A stretch of DNA of 64,000 nucleotides, from the NCBI RefSeq assembly GCF_044769865.1, contig NZ_JBIZWA010000002.1:434001-498000 (forward strand). Direction: 5' to 3'. Below are positions 9,501 to 16,981 of the stretch, one piece after another. The position numbers were made by a program, and so were the translations under genes. Origin of the DNA: Homoserinimonas sp044769865. GTDB taxonomy: Bacteria; Actinomycetota; Actinomycetes; Actinomycetales; Microbacteriaceae. The notes under the pieces are model-generated. The model was not told the origin of the DNA. It saw nothing but the letters and a program-made list of their open reading frames with translations, and made no database searches. Positions within the stretch are counted from its first letter, which is position 1; each line of letters opens with the position of its first letter.

Positions 9501-9658
9501 GTTGTTCTGACCCTTCTGACGCAGGTTTGCGTGCGCGACCGACGCGGTGCGCATCCGTAATGCACCCGCCCTGGCGACTCCGGCCGGCCCGCGTGCGACG
9601 TCGCCACGGTGCGATCGATTCAGGTGAGTCGCCTCGAACGTGGGGGGAGGCGCTCCCA

Positions 9659-9664
9659 AGTATA
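9659..9664 (-). promoter_or_regulatory. Candidate -10 box (TATACT) for the tkt-pgl operon
   Basis: TATACT on the minus strand lies about 160 bases upstream of the tkt GTG, implying a leader of about 150 nt. No clear -35 or known riboswitch signature (for example a thi-box) is visible in the leader. Confidence 0.4.
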
Positions 9665-9731
9665 GGGAAAGGTGCGGCCGCGACATGGGAACCGGGCCTC
9701 TCGGAGGGATCGCAGGGCGCCAGCGGTGAAC

Positions 9732-9737
9732 TAGACT
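9732..9737 (+). promoter_or_regulatory. Candidate -10 box (TAGACT) for ctaB
   Basis: TAGACT lies 35 bases upstream of the ctaB ATG, in the tkt/ctaB divergent region, with a good ribosome binding site (GAGGAG) between it and the start. No -35 is evident. Confidence 0.4.
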
Positions 9738-9772
9738 GGTTCATTGGACACAGCAGAGCCGTTAGAGGAGCG

Positions 9773-10693
9773 ATGAACGCAACCGTAGACACCCCGATCC
9801 GACAGGAACGGGCCCGCGGGATCGCAAAGGCCCGCGCCTATCTCGCCCTCACGAAACCCCGCGTGATCGAGCTGCTGCTCGTCACGACCGCCCCCGTCAT
9901 GATCCTGGCGCAGGGCGGCATCCCGAACCTCTGGCTCATGCTGTGGACGCTCGTCGGTGGTGCACTCAGCGCTGGAGCGGCCGGGGCATTCAACTGCTAC
10001 ATCGACCGCGACATCGACCGGGTGATGGCGCGCACGAGCAACCGTCCGCTCGTGACCGGCGCACTCAGCGACCGCGAGGCGCTCATCTTCTCGTGGGTGC
10101 TGACCTTCCTGTCGATCGGCGTGCTCTACTTCGCGACCAACTGGCTCGCCGCCGCGCTCTCCGCCGCGGCGATCTTCTTCTACGTCGTCGTCTACTCGCT
10201 CATCCTCAAGCGCCGCACCTCGCAGAACATCATCTGGGGCGGCATCGCGGGCTGCTTCCCCGTGCTCATCGGGTGGGCCGCCGTGACGGAGTCGATCAGC
10301 TGGTCGCCACTGATCCTCTTCCTCGTCGTCTTCCTGTGGACGCCGCCCCACTACTGGCCGCTCTCCATGAAGTACCGCGCCGACTATGCGAGCGCCCAGG
10401 TGCCCATGCTCGCCGTGATCCGCGGTCGTGCGCAGGTGGGCCTACAGACGATCCTCTACGCGTGGGCGACCGTCGGATGCTCACTCCTGCTGATTCCCGT
10501 GCACCCCATGGGACTCACCTACACGCTCGTGGCGCTCGGTTCGGGTGCCTGGTTCATCATCGAGTCGCACCGTCTCTACAACCGGGCCATCCGCGGTGAA
10601 GAGGCCAAGCCCATGAAGCTCTTCCACGCGTCGATCACCTACCTGACGCTCGTCTTCGTCGCCGTGGGCGTCGACCCGCTGCTGCCCTTCTAG
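9773..10693 (+). CDS. ctaB: Protoheme IX farnesyltransferase (heme O synthase)
   Basis: UbiA-family membrane prenyltransferase that adds a farnesyl group to heme b, giving heme O for cytochrome oxidase. The 306 residues contain the first Asp-rich motif NCYIDRDIDRVMARTSNRPL near residue 79 and the second region YSLILKRRTSQN near 140, with about eight to nine hydrophobic helices. The ATG is preceded by GAGGAG at ideal spacing; the upstream open frame is antisense to tkt. The TAG stop lies in a 20-bp tandem duplication described separately. Convergent with ctaA, which uses its product. Confidence 0.95.
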   Translation: MNATVDTPIRQERARGIAKARAYLALTKPRVIELLLVTTAPVMILAQGGIPNLWLMLWTLVGGALSAGAAGAFNCYIDRDIDRVMARTSNRPLVTGALSDREALIFSWVLTFLSIGVLYFATNWLAAALSAAAIFFYVVVYSLILKRRTSQNIIWGGIAGCFPVLIGWAAVTESISWSPLILFLVVFLWTPPHYWPLSMKYRADYASAQVPMLAVIRGRAQVGLQTILYAWATVGCSLLLIPVHPMGLTYTLVALGSGAWFIIESHRLYNRAIRGEEAKPMKLFHASITYLTLVFVAVGVDPLLPF

Positions 10694-10711
10694 ACCCGCT
10701 GCTGCCCTTCT
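10673..10711 (+). repeat. 19-bp direct repeat (period 20) at the ctaB 3' end
   Basis: The 19-mer at 10673-10691 recurs at 10693-10711. The ctaB TAG (10691-10693) straddles the junction. With a single copy the frame would run 10 further codons to a TGA at 10740-10742, inside the 3' end of ctaA, so the duplication appears to have shortened the protein. Confidence 0.85.
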
Positions 10712-10726
10712 CGGCGGGCCGTTGCT

Positions 10727-11827
10727 CTAGGCGGGCCGCTTGAGCCTCAGCACCACGACGACATAGGTCGCGGCCGACAACGCGGCAAGCACCATGTGGA
10801 TGCCGACGAGCAGGGCGGGGAGTCCCTCGCGGGCCTGGATCACGCCGACGATGACCTGCAGAACGATGATCGCGGCGAGTACGAGGAGCCAGCGGCGCGG
10901 CTGAAGGTGCTGGATCCATGCAGCGACCGAGAGCACCAGCACGAGCGCGGCGAGCACGTAGCCGGGCCACGAGTGGACGTGGGCGAGCACGGTCGCGTCG
11001 AAGCCTTCACGGATGACATTCGCATCACCCGAGTGCGGGCCCGAGCCAGTCGTCAGCACGCCGAAGAAGATGGTGGCGGCGAGGGCAAGCCCCGTGACGT
11101 GGGTGGCGATGGCGAACCATGTCGGCACGGCGCGCTCCCGAGGGCCGGCGACCGTCGTCAGCCGGACGAGGTAGGCGGCCGTGACCGTCACGAGAAGCAC
11201 GGATGCCACGTAGTGGAAGCCAACAATGAATGGGTTGAGCTGCGTGAGCACCGTGATGCCGCCTACGAAGGCCTGTGCGACGACGCCGATGAGCACGATC
11301 CAGGCCAGGACGGAGAGGTCACGTCGATCCGGGGTTATGCGCACAGAACGCACGGCCCCGATGATCGTCACCAGAAGGAGTGCGGCCGTGAAGAACGGGA
11401 AGCCCTTGTCTCCCTCGAACCCAAGGAGGGAGGCGACGGTCCAGGCCACGCCACCGGCGCCGAGAGCACCCGCGGCGAAGACGAGCGCCGAGGAGAGAGA
11501 CCGCCGCCCGCCCAACGCGCGGAGCGTCAGGAGGAGCACGACGATCGCGAGGATGCCGACGAGGCCCGTCAGGGTGCGGTTGCCGAACTCGATGACGCCG
11601 TGGAAGCCCTGCTCCGCGGTCGGCACGAGGGACTCCGGAGTGCAGAGCGGCCACTCCGAACATCCGAGGCCCGAACCCGTGAGGCGCACGGCACCACCGG
11701 TCGCGATGATGAGCACCTCAGCACAGAAGGAGGCCCACGCGGCGATGCGGATGCCGCGGCCCAGGGGGGCGGGGACGCTGCCGATGAACCCAGGGTGACG
11801 GACTTCGCTAGACGACTGGCGGTTCAC
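10727..11827 (-). CDS. ctaA: Heme A synthase (COX15/CtaA)
   Basis: Membrane oxygenase that converts heme O to heme A. The 366 residues show the CtaA layout of eight hydrophobic helices and the extracytoplasmic loop VRLTGSGLGCSEWPLC with the conserved cysteine pair near residues 57 and 62, then EFGNRTLTG with its heme-region histidine just before, and later histidines in GFHYVAS and HVHSWPG. I prefer the GTG of VNRQSSS because GAGAAAG lies six bases before it; a TTG two codons earlier is also open. Convergent with ctaB. Confidence 0.92.
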   Translation of the reverse strand: MNRQSSSEVRHPGFIGSVPAPLGRGIRIAAWASFCAEVLIIATGGAVRLTGSGLGCSEWPLCTPESLVPTAEQGFHGVIEFGNRTLTGLVGILAIVVLLLTLRALGGRRSLSSALVFAAGALGAGGVAWTVASLLGFEGDKGFPFFTAALLLVTIIGAVRSVRITPDRRDLSVLAWIVLIGVVAQAFVGGITVLTQLNPFIVGFHYVASVLLVTVTAAYLVRLTTVAGPRERAVPTWFAIATHVTGLALAATIFFGVLTTGSGPHSGDANVIREGFDATVLAHVHSWPGYVLAALVLVLSVAAWIQHLQPRRWLLVLAAIIVLQVIVGVIQAREGLPALLVGIHMVLAALSAATYVVVVLRLKRPA

Positions 11828-11854
11828 TGGCAACTTTCTCGTTTCGGCAGCGGC

Positions 11855-11866
11855 ACCCTATAGAAT
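11855..11866. promoter_or_regulatory. Back-to-back -10 candidates: ctaA (minus) and suf side (plus)
   Basis: ACCCTA at 11855-11860 reads TAGGGT toward ctaA, and TAGAAT at 11861-11866 reads toward sufB. The plus-strand box would give a leader of about 230 nt before sufB. A perfect 10-bp palindrome GTTCATGAAC at 11873-11882 follows and could be an operator. Confidence 0.35.
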
Positions 11867-11876
11867 TGACGGGTTC

Positions 11877-11948
11877 ATGAACACAGCCAATGCCGGGGTG
11901 TCAGCGCAGACATACGGGGTGCATCCCCGTTCCTCCTGTTCATTCTAG
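11877..11948 (+). other. Possible 23-codon leader ORF upstream of the suf operon
   Basis: An ATG 10 bases after the TAGAAT box opens a 23-codon frame (begins MNTANAGVS, ends SSCSF) that stops 153 bp before sufB. It has no ribosome binding site and no family I recognise. It could be a leaderless leader peptide or chance; only its position next to the promoter supports it. Confidence 0.2.
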
Positions 11949-12023
11949 GCAGGCAGCTCGGGCACGATGCTTCGCGCATCCGATCCTGCGATTGACCCCG
12001 CGCATTGAAACGCACGCACGAGT

Positions 12024-12038
12024 GTGCCGTCACGGCAC
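12024..12038 (+). repeat. Inverted repeat GTGCCGT-C-ACGGCAC in the suf leader
   Basis: A 7-bp perfect inverted repeat around one base, extendable to 10 bp (CGAGT/ACTCG) with a two-base bulge, sits 63 bp before the sufB start. It may be an operator or an RNA stem; no regulator gene lies beside it. Confidence 0.35.
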
Positions 12039-12101
12039 TCGGGTCGGGAATGTTTGCCCACACCGACCTGTTGGGGCCAGTGAGGAATGAAGAGGTATGC
12101 C

Positions 12102-13520
12102 ATGTCAGACGTTCTGATCGACCGCCCGGAACTCTCGAGCCTGGGAATTTACGAGTTCGGCTGGGCCGACTCGGATGTTGCCGGCTCGTCAGCCCGCAGG
12201 GGACTCTCCCCGGAGGTTGTCGCCGACATCTCCCAGCTCAAGGACGAACCCGAGTGGATGCTGAAGAACCGCCTCAAGGCGCTCTCCCTCTTCTACAAGA
12301 AGCCGATGCCCTCGTGGGGTGCTGACCTCTCGGGCATCGACTTCGAGAACATCAAGTACTTCGTGCGCTCGACCGAGAAGCAGGCGGCCACTTGGGAAGA
12401 CCTTCCCGAGGAGATCAAGAACACCTACGAGAAGCTCGGCATCCCCGAGGCTGAGCGCCAGCGCCTCGTCGCTGGTGTCGCCGCCCAGTACGAGTCCGAG
12501 GTCGTCTACCACCAGATCCGTGAGGATTTGGAGGAGCAGGGCGTGCTCTTCCTCGACACCGACACCGCGCTTCGGGAGCACCCGGAAATCTTCCAGGAGT
12601 ACTTCGGCACGGTCATCCCGGCCGGTGACAACAAGTTCGCCGCGCTCAACACGGCCGTGTGGTCTGGCGGTTCCTTCGTCTACGTGCCGCCCGGCGTGCA
12701 CGTCGAGATCCCGCTCCAGGCCTACTTCCGCATCAACACGGAGAACATGGGCCAGTTCGAGCGCACGCTCATCATCGCCGACGAGGGCAGCTACGTGCAC
12801 TACATCGAAGGCTGCACGGCGCCCATCTACAAGTCGGATTCGCTGCATTCGGCCGTCGTCGAAATCATCGTGAAGAAGAACGCTCGCGTTCGCTACACGA
12901 CGATCCAGAACTGGTCGAACAACGTCTACAACCTCGTCACCAAGCGCGCGATCGCGCACGAGGGAGCGACCATGGAGTGGGTCGACGGCAACATCGGCTC
13001 CAAGGTCACCATGAAGTACCCCTCTGTGTACCTCGTGGGGGAGCGCGCCAAGGGTGAGACCCTCTCCGTCGCCTTCGCCGGCCCGGGCCAGCACCAGGAC
13101 GCCGGTGCCAAGATGGTGCACATGGCGCCGCACACGCAGTCGTCGATCGTTTCCAAGTCGATCGCTCGCGGCGGGGGACGCACTGGCTACCGCGGCGAGA
13201 TCCGCATCGCGGCTGGGGCGCACCACTCTGCCAACACAGTGCGTTGCGACGCGCTGCTCGTCGACACGATCTCACGCTCCGACACCTATCCCGTGACCGA
13301 CATCCGTGAGGACGACGTCGTCATGGGGCACGAGGCCACGGTTTCCCGCGTCAGCGAGGAGCAGCTCTTCTACCTGATGTCGCGTGGGCTGCCCGAAGAC
13401 GAGGCGATGGCGATGATCGTGCGTGGCTTCATTGAGCCGATCGCTCGCGAACTGCCCATGGAGTACGCCATGGAGTTGAACAAGCTCATCGAGATGGGCA
13501 TGGAAGGATCTGTCGGATAG
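12102..13520 (+). CDS. sufB: Fe-S cluster assembly scaffold protein SufB
   Basis: Core of the SufBCD scaffold on which Fe-S clusters are built in the cytosol. The 472 residues carry typical SufB stretches such as WMLKNRLKAL, VPPGVHVEIPLQAYF, the cysteine-containing YVHYIEGCTAPIY near residue 250, and HSANTVRCDALLVD. The ATG of MSDVLIDRP is preferred over one five codons upstream because GAAGAGG lies six bases before it. sufD follows without any spacer. No intein is present, unlike many mycobacterial SufB proteins. Confidence 0.96.
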   Translation: MSDVLIDRPELSSLGIYEFGWADSDVAGSSARRGLSPEVVADISQLKDEPEWMLKNRLKALSLFYKKPMPSWGADLSGIDFENIKYFVRSTEKQAATWEDLPEEIKNTYEKLGIPEAERQRLVAGVAAQYESEVVYHQIREDLEEQGVLFLDTDTALREHPEIFQEYFGTVIPAGDNKFAALNTAVWSGGSFVYVPPGVHVEIPLQAYFRINTENMGQFERTLIIADEGSYVHYIEGCTAPIYKSDSLHSAVVEIIVKKNARVRYTTIQNWSNNVYNLVTKRAIAHEGATMEWVDGNIGSKVTMKYPSVYLVGERAKGETLSVAFAGPGQHQDAGAKMVHMAPHTQSSIVSKSIARGGGRTGYRGEIRIAAGAHHSANTVRCDALLVDTISRSDTYPVTDIREDDVVMGHEATVSRVSEEQLFYLMSRGLPEDEAMAMIVRGFIEPIARELPMEYAMELNKLIEMGMEGSVG

Positions 13521-14723
13521 ATGTCAGCGCCCGTAGTCTCTGCGAACGCCAATACCGCAGTTCCCACCGACCATTCCAAGATCGCGTCACGCCAGCACAG
13601 CGTGGGCGGCCTCGGTCTCACCCCCGTGCAGACGCGCTCGGAGCGCTTCGCGTCCTATGACGTGAACGACTTCGAGGCGGTCGTGCCCAACCACGCCGAG
13701 TGGAAGTACACCCCGCTCGCGAAGGTCGCGCCCCTGACGGGCGACGCACTCGACGGTTCGACCTACGAATACTCCGCCGCGACAGAGGGCGGAGCGAGCG
13801 TGGCGTGGACCGGGCGGGACGATGCACGCATCGGCCGCGCGGGAAAGCCGGAGGACCGGGCATCCGCCAACGCCTGGAGCACCTTCGAGCAGGCCCTCGT
13901 CGTGACCCTCGAGGGTGACGAGGCGAGCGCGACTGTGAGCCGGTCGGCGATCGGCGCGAATGCTCGCGCGGCACACCTCGTCATCCACGCGACCGCGAAC
14001 TCCCGCGGCCTGGTCGTGCTCGAGAACGCGGGCGACGCGATGCTCGCGGAGAACGTCGAGATCATCGTCGACGACAATGCCGACCTCAGCGTCGTCGTGC
14101 TGCACGAGTGGGCCGATGACGCCGTCTACCTCGCGAGCCATTTCGCGAGCGTCGGACGCGGTGCTCGGCTCAAGCACGTGACGGTGACGCTCAGCGGCGA
14201 CGTCGTGCGTGTCAACCCGACGGCGCACCTCGGCGCAGAGCGTGGCGAGGTCGAGCTCTACGGCCTCTACTTCGCCGACGCCGGACAGCACATCGAGCAC
14301 CAGGTCTTCGTGCACCACGACGGCCCGCAAACCAAGTCGACCGTTACCTACAAGGGCGCCCTCCAGGGCGACGGCGCGCACACCGTGTGGATCGGCGACG
14401 TGCTGATCGGCCGCGAGGGCAACGGCACGGAGAGCTACGAGCAGAACCGCAACCTGCTGCTCTCCGACGGCGCACGCGCCGATTCCGTGCCGAACCTCGA
14501 GATCGAGACGGGCGACATTCTCGGCGCGGGCCACGCCAGCGCGAGCGGCCGCTTCGACGACGAGCAGCTCTTCTACCTCCAGGCACGCGGGATTCCCGAG
14601 GACGAGGCACGCCGCCTCGTCGTCCGCGGCTTCCTGGGCGAGGTCATCCAGAAGATCGGCGTGCCGTCGATCGAGGAGCGTCTCGATGCGGCGGTCGAAG
14701 CGGAGCTGGCGGTGAGCGCATGA
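13521..14723 (+). CDS. sufD: Fe-S cluster assembly protein SufD
   Basis: SufB paralogue and scaffold partner in SufBC2D. The 400-residue product has a divergent N-terminus and the conserved C-terminal beta-helix half with SASGRFDDEQLFYLQARGIP and ARRLVVRGFLGEV near residues 345-375. The ATG immediately follows the sufB TAG, and the TGA overlaps the next ATG by 4 bp, so sufB, sufD and the Rieske gene are translationally coupled. Confidence 0.94.
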   Translation: MSAPVVSANANTAVPTDHSKIASRQHSVGGLGLTPVQTRSERFASYDVNDFEAVVPNHAEWKYTPLAKVAPLTGDALDGSTYEYSAATEGGASVAWTGRDDARIGRAGKPEDRASANAWSTFEQALVVTLEGDEASATVSRSAIGANARAAHLVIHATANSRGLVVLENAGDAMLAENVEIIVDDNADLSVVVLHEWADDAVYLASHFASVGRGARLKHVTVTLSGDVVRVNPTAHLGAERGEVELYGLYFADAGQHIEHQVFVHHDGPQTKSTVTYKGALQGDGAHTVWIGDVLIGREGNGTESYEQNRNLLLSDGARADSVPNLEIETGDILGAGHASASGRFDDEQLFYLQARGIPEDEARRLVVRGFLGEVIQKIGVPSIEERLDAAVEAELAVSA

Positions 14724-15043
14724 GTGTCCGAATCTGCGCCCTCGACGAACTGACCGTCAATGCGGCGGTGCGTGTCGTGATCGGCGACACGCCCATCGCG
14801 GTCGTGCGCGACTCCGCCGGCGACGTCCACGCCATCGGCGACACCTGCACGCACGGCGACATCTCCCTGTCGGAGGGCTTCGTCGAGGATGACACCCTCG
14901 AGTGCTGGGCGCACGGCTCCCAGTTCTCCCTCAAGACCGGAAAGCCGCTGACGCTGCCCGCCTACGAACCGGTCCCGGTCTTCGCGGTCTCGGTCGTCGA
15001 CGGCGACGTCTTCGTCGACCCCACGCCGACCTACCCCTCCTGA
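14720..15043 (+). CDS. Rieske [2Fe-2S] ferredoxin in the suf operon
   Basis: A 107-residue soluble Rieske-domain protein. The cluster motif is CTHG near residue 41 and CWAHG near 61, i.e. C-x-H...C-x2-H. There is no membrane segment, so it is a cytosolic ferredoxin of the kind used as electron carrier for oxygenases or for cluster assembly. It overlaps sufD by 4 bp and precedes sufC, an arrangement known in many actinobacterial suf operons. Supplying electrons for Fe-S assembly is an inference from this position, not shown. Confidence 0.9.
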   Translation: MSVRICALDELTVNAAVRVVIGDTPIAVVRDSAGDVHAIGDTCTHGDISLSEGFVEDDTLECWAHGSQFSLKTGKPLTLPAYEPVPVFAVSVVDGDVFVDPTPTYPS

Positions 15044-15085
15044 GCACCCGGCCCAAAGCATCCGGCCCAGAACATCCGGCCCAGA
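15044..15085 (+). repeat. Three 14-bp imperfect tandem repeats before sufC
   Basis: Units at 15044-15057, 15058-15071 and 15072-15085 share the core ATCCGGCCCAGA with one to three changes each. They fill the gap between the Rieske gene stop and the sufC ribosome binding site. Confidence 0.8.
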
Positions 15086-15114
15086 GCGGCCGAAGAGAAA
15101 GAAGAATTCGCACA

Positions 15115-15879
15115 ATGTCAGAACTGATCATCCGCGATCTCCACGTCAGCGTCGAGACCGAACAGGGCGACAAGCAGATCCTGAAGGGCGTCGACCTCAC
15201 TCTCACGTCGGGTCAGACCCACGCGATCATGGGCCCCAACGGCTCCGGCAAATCGACGCTGGCCTATACCCTCGCAGGACACCCCAAGTACAAGGTCGAG
15301 AGCGGCACGATCACCCTCGATGGTGAAGACGTGCTCGAGATGAGCGTCGACGAGCGGGCTCGTGCCGGCCTCTTCCTCGCGATGCAGTACCCCGTCGAGA
15401 TCCCCGGCGTCACGGTCTCGAACTTCCTCCGCACTGCCAAGACCGCGATCGACGGGGAGGCTCCGGCCATCCGCAGCTGGATCAAAGACGTGCGGGCGTC
15501 GATGGACAACCTTCGGATGGACCGCACCTTCGCCGAGCGCAACGTCAACGAGGGCTTCTCGGGTGGCGAGAAGAAGCGCCACGAGATCCTCCAGATGGAA
15601 CTCCTGAAGCCGCGCTTCGCCGTGCTCGATGAGACGGACTCCGGGCTTGACGTCGACGCGCTGAAGGTCGTCTCCGAGGGCGTCAACCGCGCCAGGGAGA
15701 CCACTGACCTCGGCATCCTGCTCATCACGCACTACACGCGCATCCTCCGCTACATCAAGCCGGACTTCGTGCACGTCTTCGTCGACGGCCGCGTTGCCGA
15801 GCAGGGCGGCCCCGAGCTGGCTGACCGTCTCGAGAACGAGGGCTACGATCGCTATCTCACAGGCTCGAACGTAGGCTAG
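15115..15879 (+). CDS. sufC: Fe-S cluster assembly ATPase SufC
   Basis: ABC-type ATPase that powers the SufBCD scaffold. The 254 residues contain Walker A GPNGSGKS near 39, a signature region FSGGEKKRHEILQ near 147, Walker B FAVLDETDSGLDVDAL near 168 and the switch-histidine region LLITHYTRIL near 205, all in the SufC-specific form (DETDSGLD). The ATG has a purine-rich GAGAAAGAAG before it. It is separated from the Rieske gene by a 71-bp spacer filled with short repeats. Confidence 0.96.
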   Translation: MSELIIRDLHVSVETEQGDKQILKGVDLTLTSGQTHAIMGPNGSGKSTLAYTLAGHPKYKVESGTITLDGEDVLEMSVDERARAGLFLAMQYPVEIPGVTVSNFLRTAKTAIDGEAPAIRSWIKDVRASMDNLRMDRTFAERNVNEGFSGGEKKRHEILQMELLKPRFAVLDETDSGLDVDALKVVSEGVNRARETTDLGILLITHYTRILRYIKPDFVHVFVDGRVAEQGGPELADRLENEGYDRYLTGSNVG

Positions 15880-15883
15880 AGCC

Positions 15884-16213
15884 ATGGCTGTTGCACTCGA
15901 GCCCCAACTGTTCAACCAGGTCGAAGAGGCGCTCAAAGAGGTCATGGACCCCGAGCTCGGCGTCAACATCGTCGACCTCGGCCTCATCTACGACCTCACG
16001 TGGGACGAGGAGAACGACGCGCTCATCATCAGCATGACGCTGACCTCCGCAGGGTGCCCCCTCACCGACGTGATCGAGGATGAGACCGCCCAGGCACTCG
16101 ATGGCGTCGTCGAGCAGTTCCGCATCAACTGGGTGTGGATGCCGCCGTGGGGTCCCGAGAAGATCACGGACGACGGCCGCGAGATGATGCGGGCCCTCGG
16201 CTTCGCGATGTAG
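15884..16213 (+). CDS. sufT: MIP18/SufT-type metal-sulfur cluster assembly factor
   Basis: A 109-residue DUF59 (MIP18) protein, the family that helps maturation of Fe-S proteins. Visible family features are the N-terminal VMDPELGVNIVDLGLIYDL near residues 19-37 and the conserved reactive cysteine in TLTSAGCPLTD near residue 62. It follows sufC by 4 bp and closes the operon. The symbol follows usage for this position; biochemical role here is inferred from the operon. Confidence 0.88.
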   Translation: MAVALEPQLFNQVEEALKEVMDPELGVNIVDLGLIYDLTWDEENDALIISMTLTSAGCPLTDVIEDETAQALDGVVEQFRINWVWMPPWGPEKITDDGREMMRALGFAM

Positions 16214-16221
16214 GGACGATC

Positions 16222-16884
16222 TCAGACGTTCGTCGACAGTGATGGCTTCGGCGTGGGGAGACCCGCGTCGAGGCGCCACGCCAAGGGGACCGCAATGGCG
16301 ACAGCCAGCACTTTCACGACCCCCGCGAAGACGAGCGGCAGGAATCCGTCGTTGAGTGCGCTGCCCAGGTCGTAGCCGCGGACGTTCATGAGTCGCGCGA
16401 CGCCGAAGGCGTAGACCAGGAGCGTGATCACCCACGACCACACGAAGTTCGGGATGAACCGGCGATCCCATCCTCGCGCGGCGCACAGCCCTGCCAGGAC
16501 CGCCGCCACGACGAAGCCGACGAGGTAGCCGCCGGTGTCTCCCGAGAGGTGTTGCCACCCGGCTCCGCCGTTGTTGAACACGGGAACGCCGACGCCGCCG
16601 AGCACGAGATAGAGCACGAGCGCGAGCCCGGCCCTCAGGGCACCCAGGCAGTATCCGACGAGGAGTACGCCGATGATCTGGCCCGTCGACGGCACCGGCC
16701 ACAGCGCGACGACGAACTGGGCGGCGAGCGAAACGATGGCCGCCCCGCACAGCACGAGCACGAAATCCATGAGGAGCGACGGCGCGAACACGCGGTCCGC
16801 GAGCGTGTCGGGGCCGAGGTGCAGGCGTCGACGATTGAGCGAGTTGAACGCCCCTCGCAGGCCCACCGTCCTTGGGTCGAGCAT
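16222..16884 (-). CDS. bioY: BioY-type biotin transporter S component
   Basis: Membrane substrate-binding subunit of biotin ECF transport. The 220-residue protein has about six hydrophobic helices and the BioY-typical LVLYLVLGGVGVPVFNNGGAGWQHLSGDTGGYLVGF region (around 100-135), whose residues line the biotin pocket. The ATG of MLDPRTV has AAAGGGTGAGG immediately before it. No bioM/bioN ATPase or T component is in the window, so it may work alone, as some BioY proteins do, or share an energising module encoded elsewhere. Convergent with sufT. Confidence 0.88.
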   Translation of the reverse strand: MLDPRTVGLRGAFNSLNRRRLHLGPDTLADRVFAPSLLMDFVLVLCGAAIVSLAAQFVVALWPVPSTGQIIGVLLVGYCLGALRAGLALVLYLVLGGVGVPVFNNGGAGWQHLSGDTGGYLVGFVVAAVLAGLCAARGWDRRFIPNFVWSWVITLLVYAFGVARLMNVRGYDLGSALNDGFLPLVFAGVVKVLAVAIAVPLAWRLDAGLPTPKPSLSTNV

Positions 16885-16925
16885 CCTCACCCTTTCGTGC
16901 TGGAGCCCCCACACATCTAAACGCA

Positions 16926-16933
16926 AATATACT
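16926..16933. promoter_or_regulatory. Overlapping divergent -10 candidates for bioY and the ABC-F gene
   Basis: The AT-rich AATATACT reads TATACT on the plus strand (16928-16933, toward the ABC-F gene) and TATATT on the minus strand (16926-16931, toward bioY). Transcription in the two directions may therefore compete. Confidence 0.4.
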
Positions 16934-16981
16934 AGGGGTTTCCCCCTTCCCCTCTGCTCCGCTACCGGAGCCCCTGAATGG

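Noticed and set aside
3256..9560. Very long open frames on the plus strand opposite zwf, pgi, tal and tkt (up to about 700 codons)
   Set aside because: They mirror the codons of the well-identified minus-strand genes, have Arg/Asp/Leu-rich composition with no family features, and are expected in high-G+C DNA.
9501..9660. Possible thiamine-pyrophosphate riboswitch in the tkt leader
   Set aside because: The leader is long enough, but I find no thi-box sequence or matching stems.
9501..9686. Upstream extension of transketolase by 62 codons
   Set aside because: The extra segment is not like transketolase, and the GTG at 9500 gives the normal N-terminus and length.
9371..9772. In-frame upstream extension of ctaB
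   Set aside because: It is antisense to tkt, has no family similarity, and the ATG at 9773 has an excellent ribosome binding site.
15044..15085. Short tandem repeats before sufC as a CRISPR or rho-utilisation site
   Set aside because: Only three 14-bp units without spacers; a slippage repeat is the simpler explanation.
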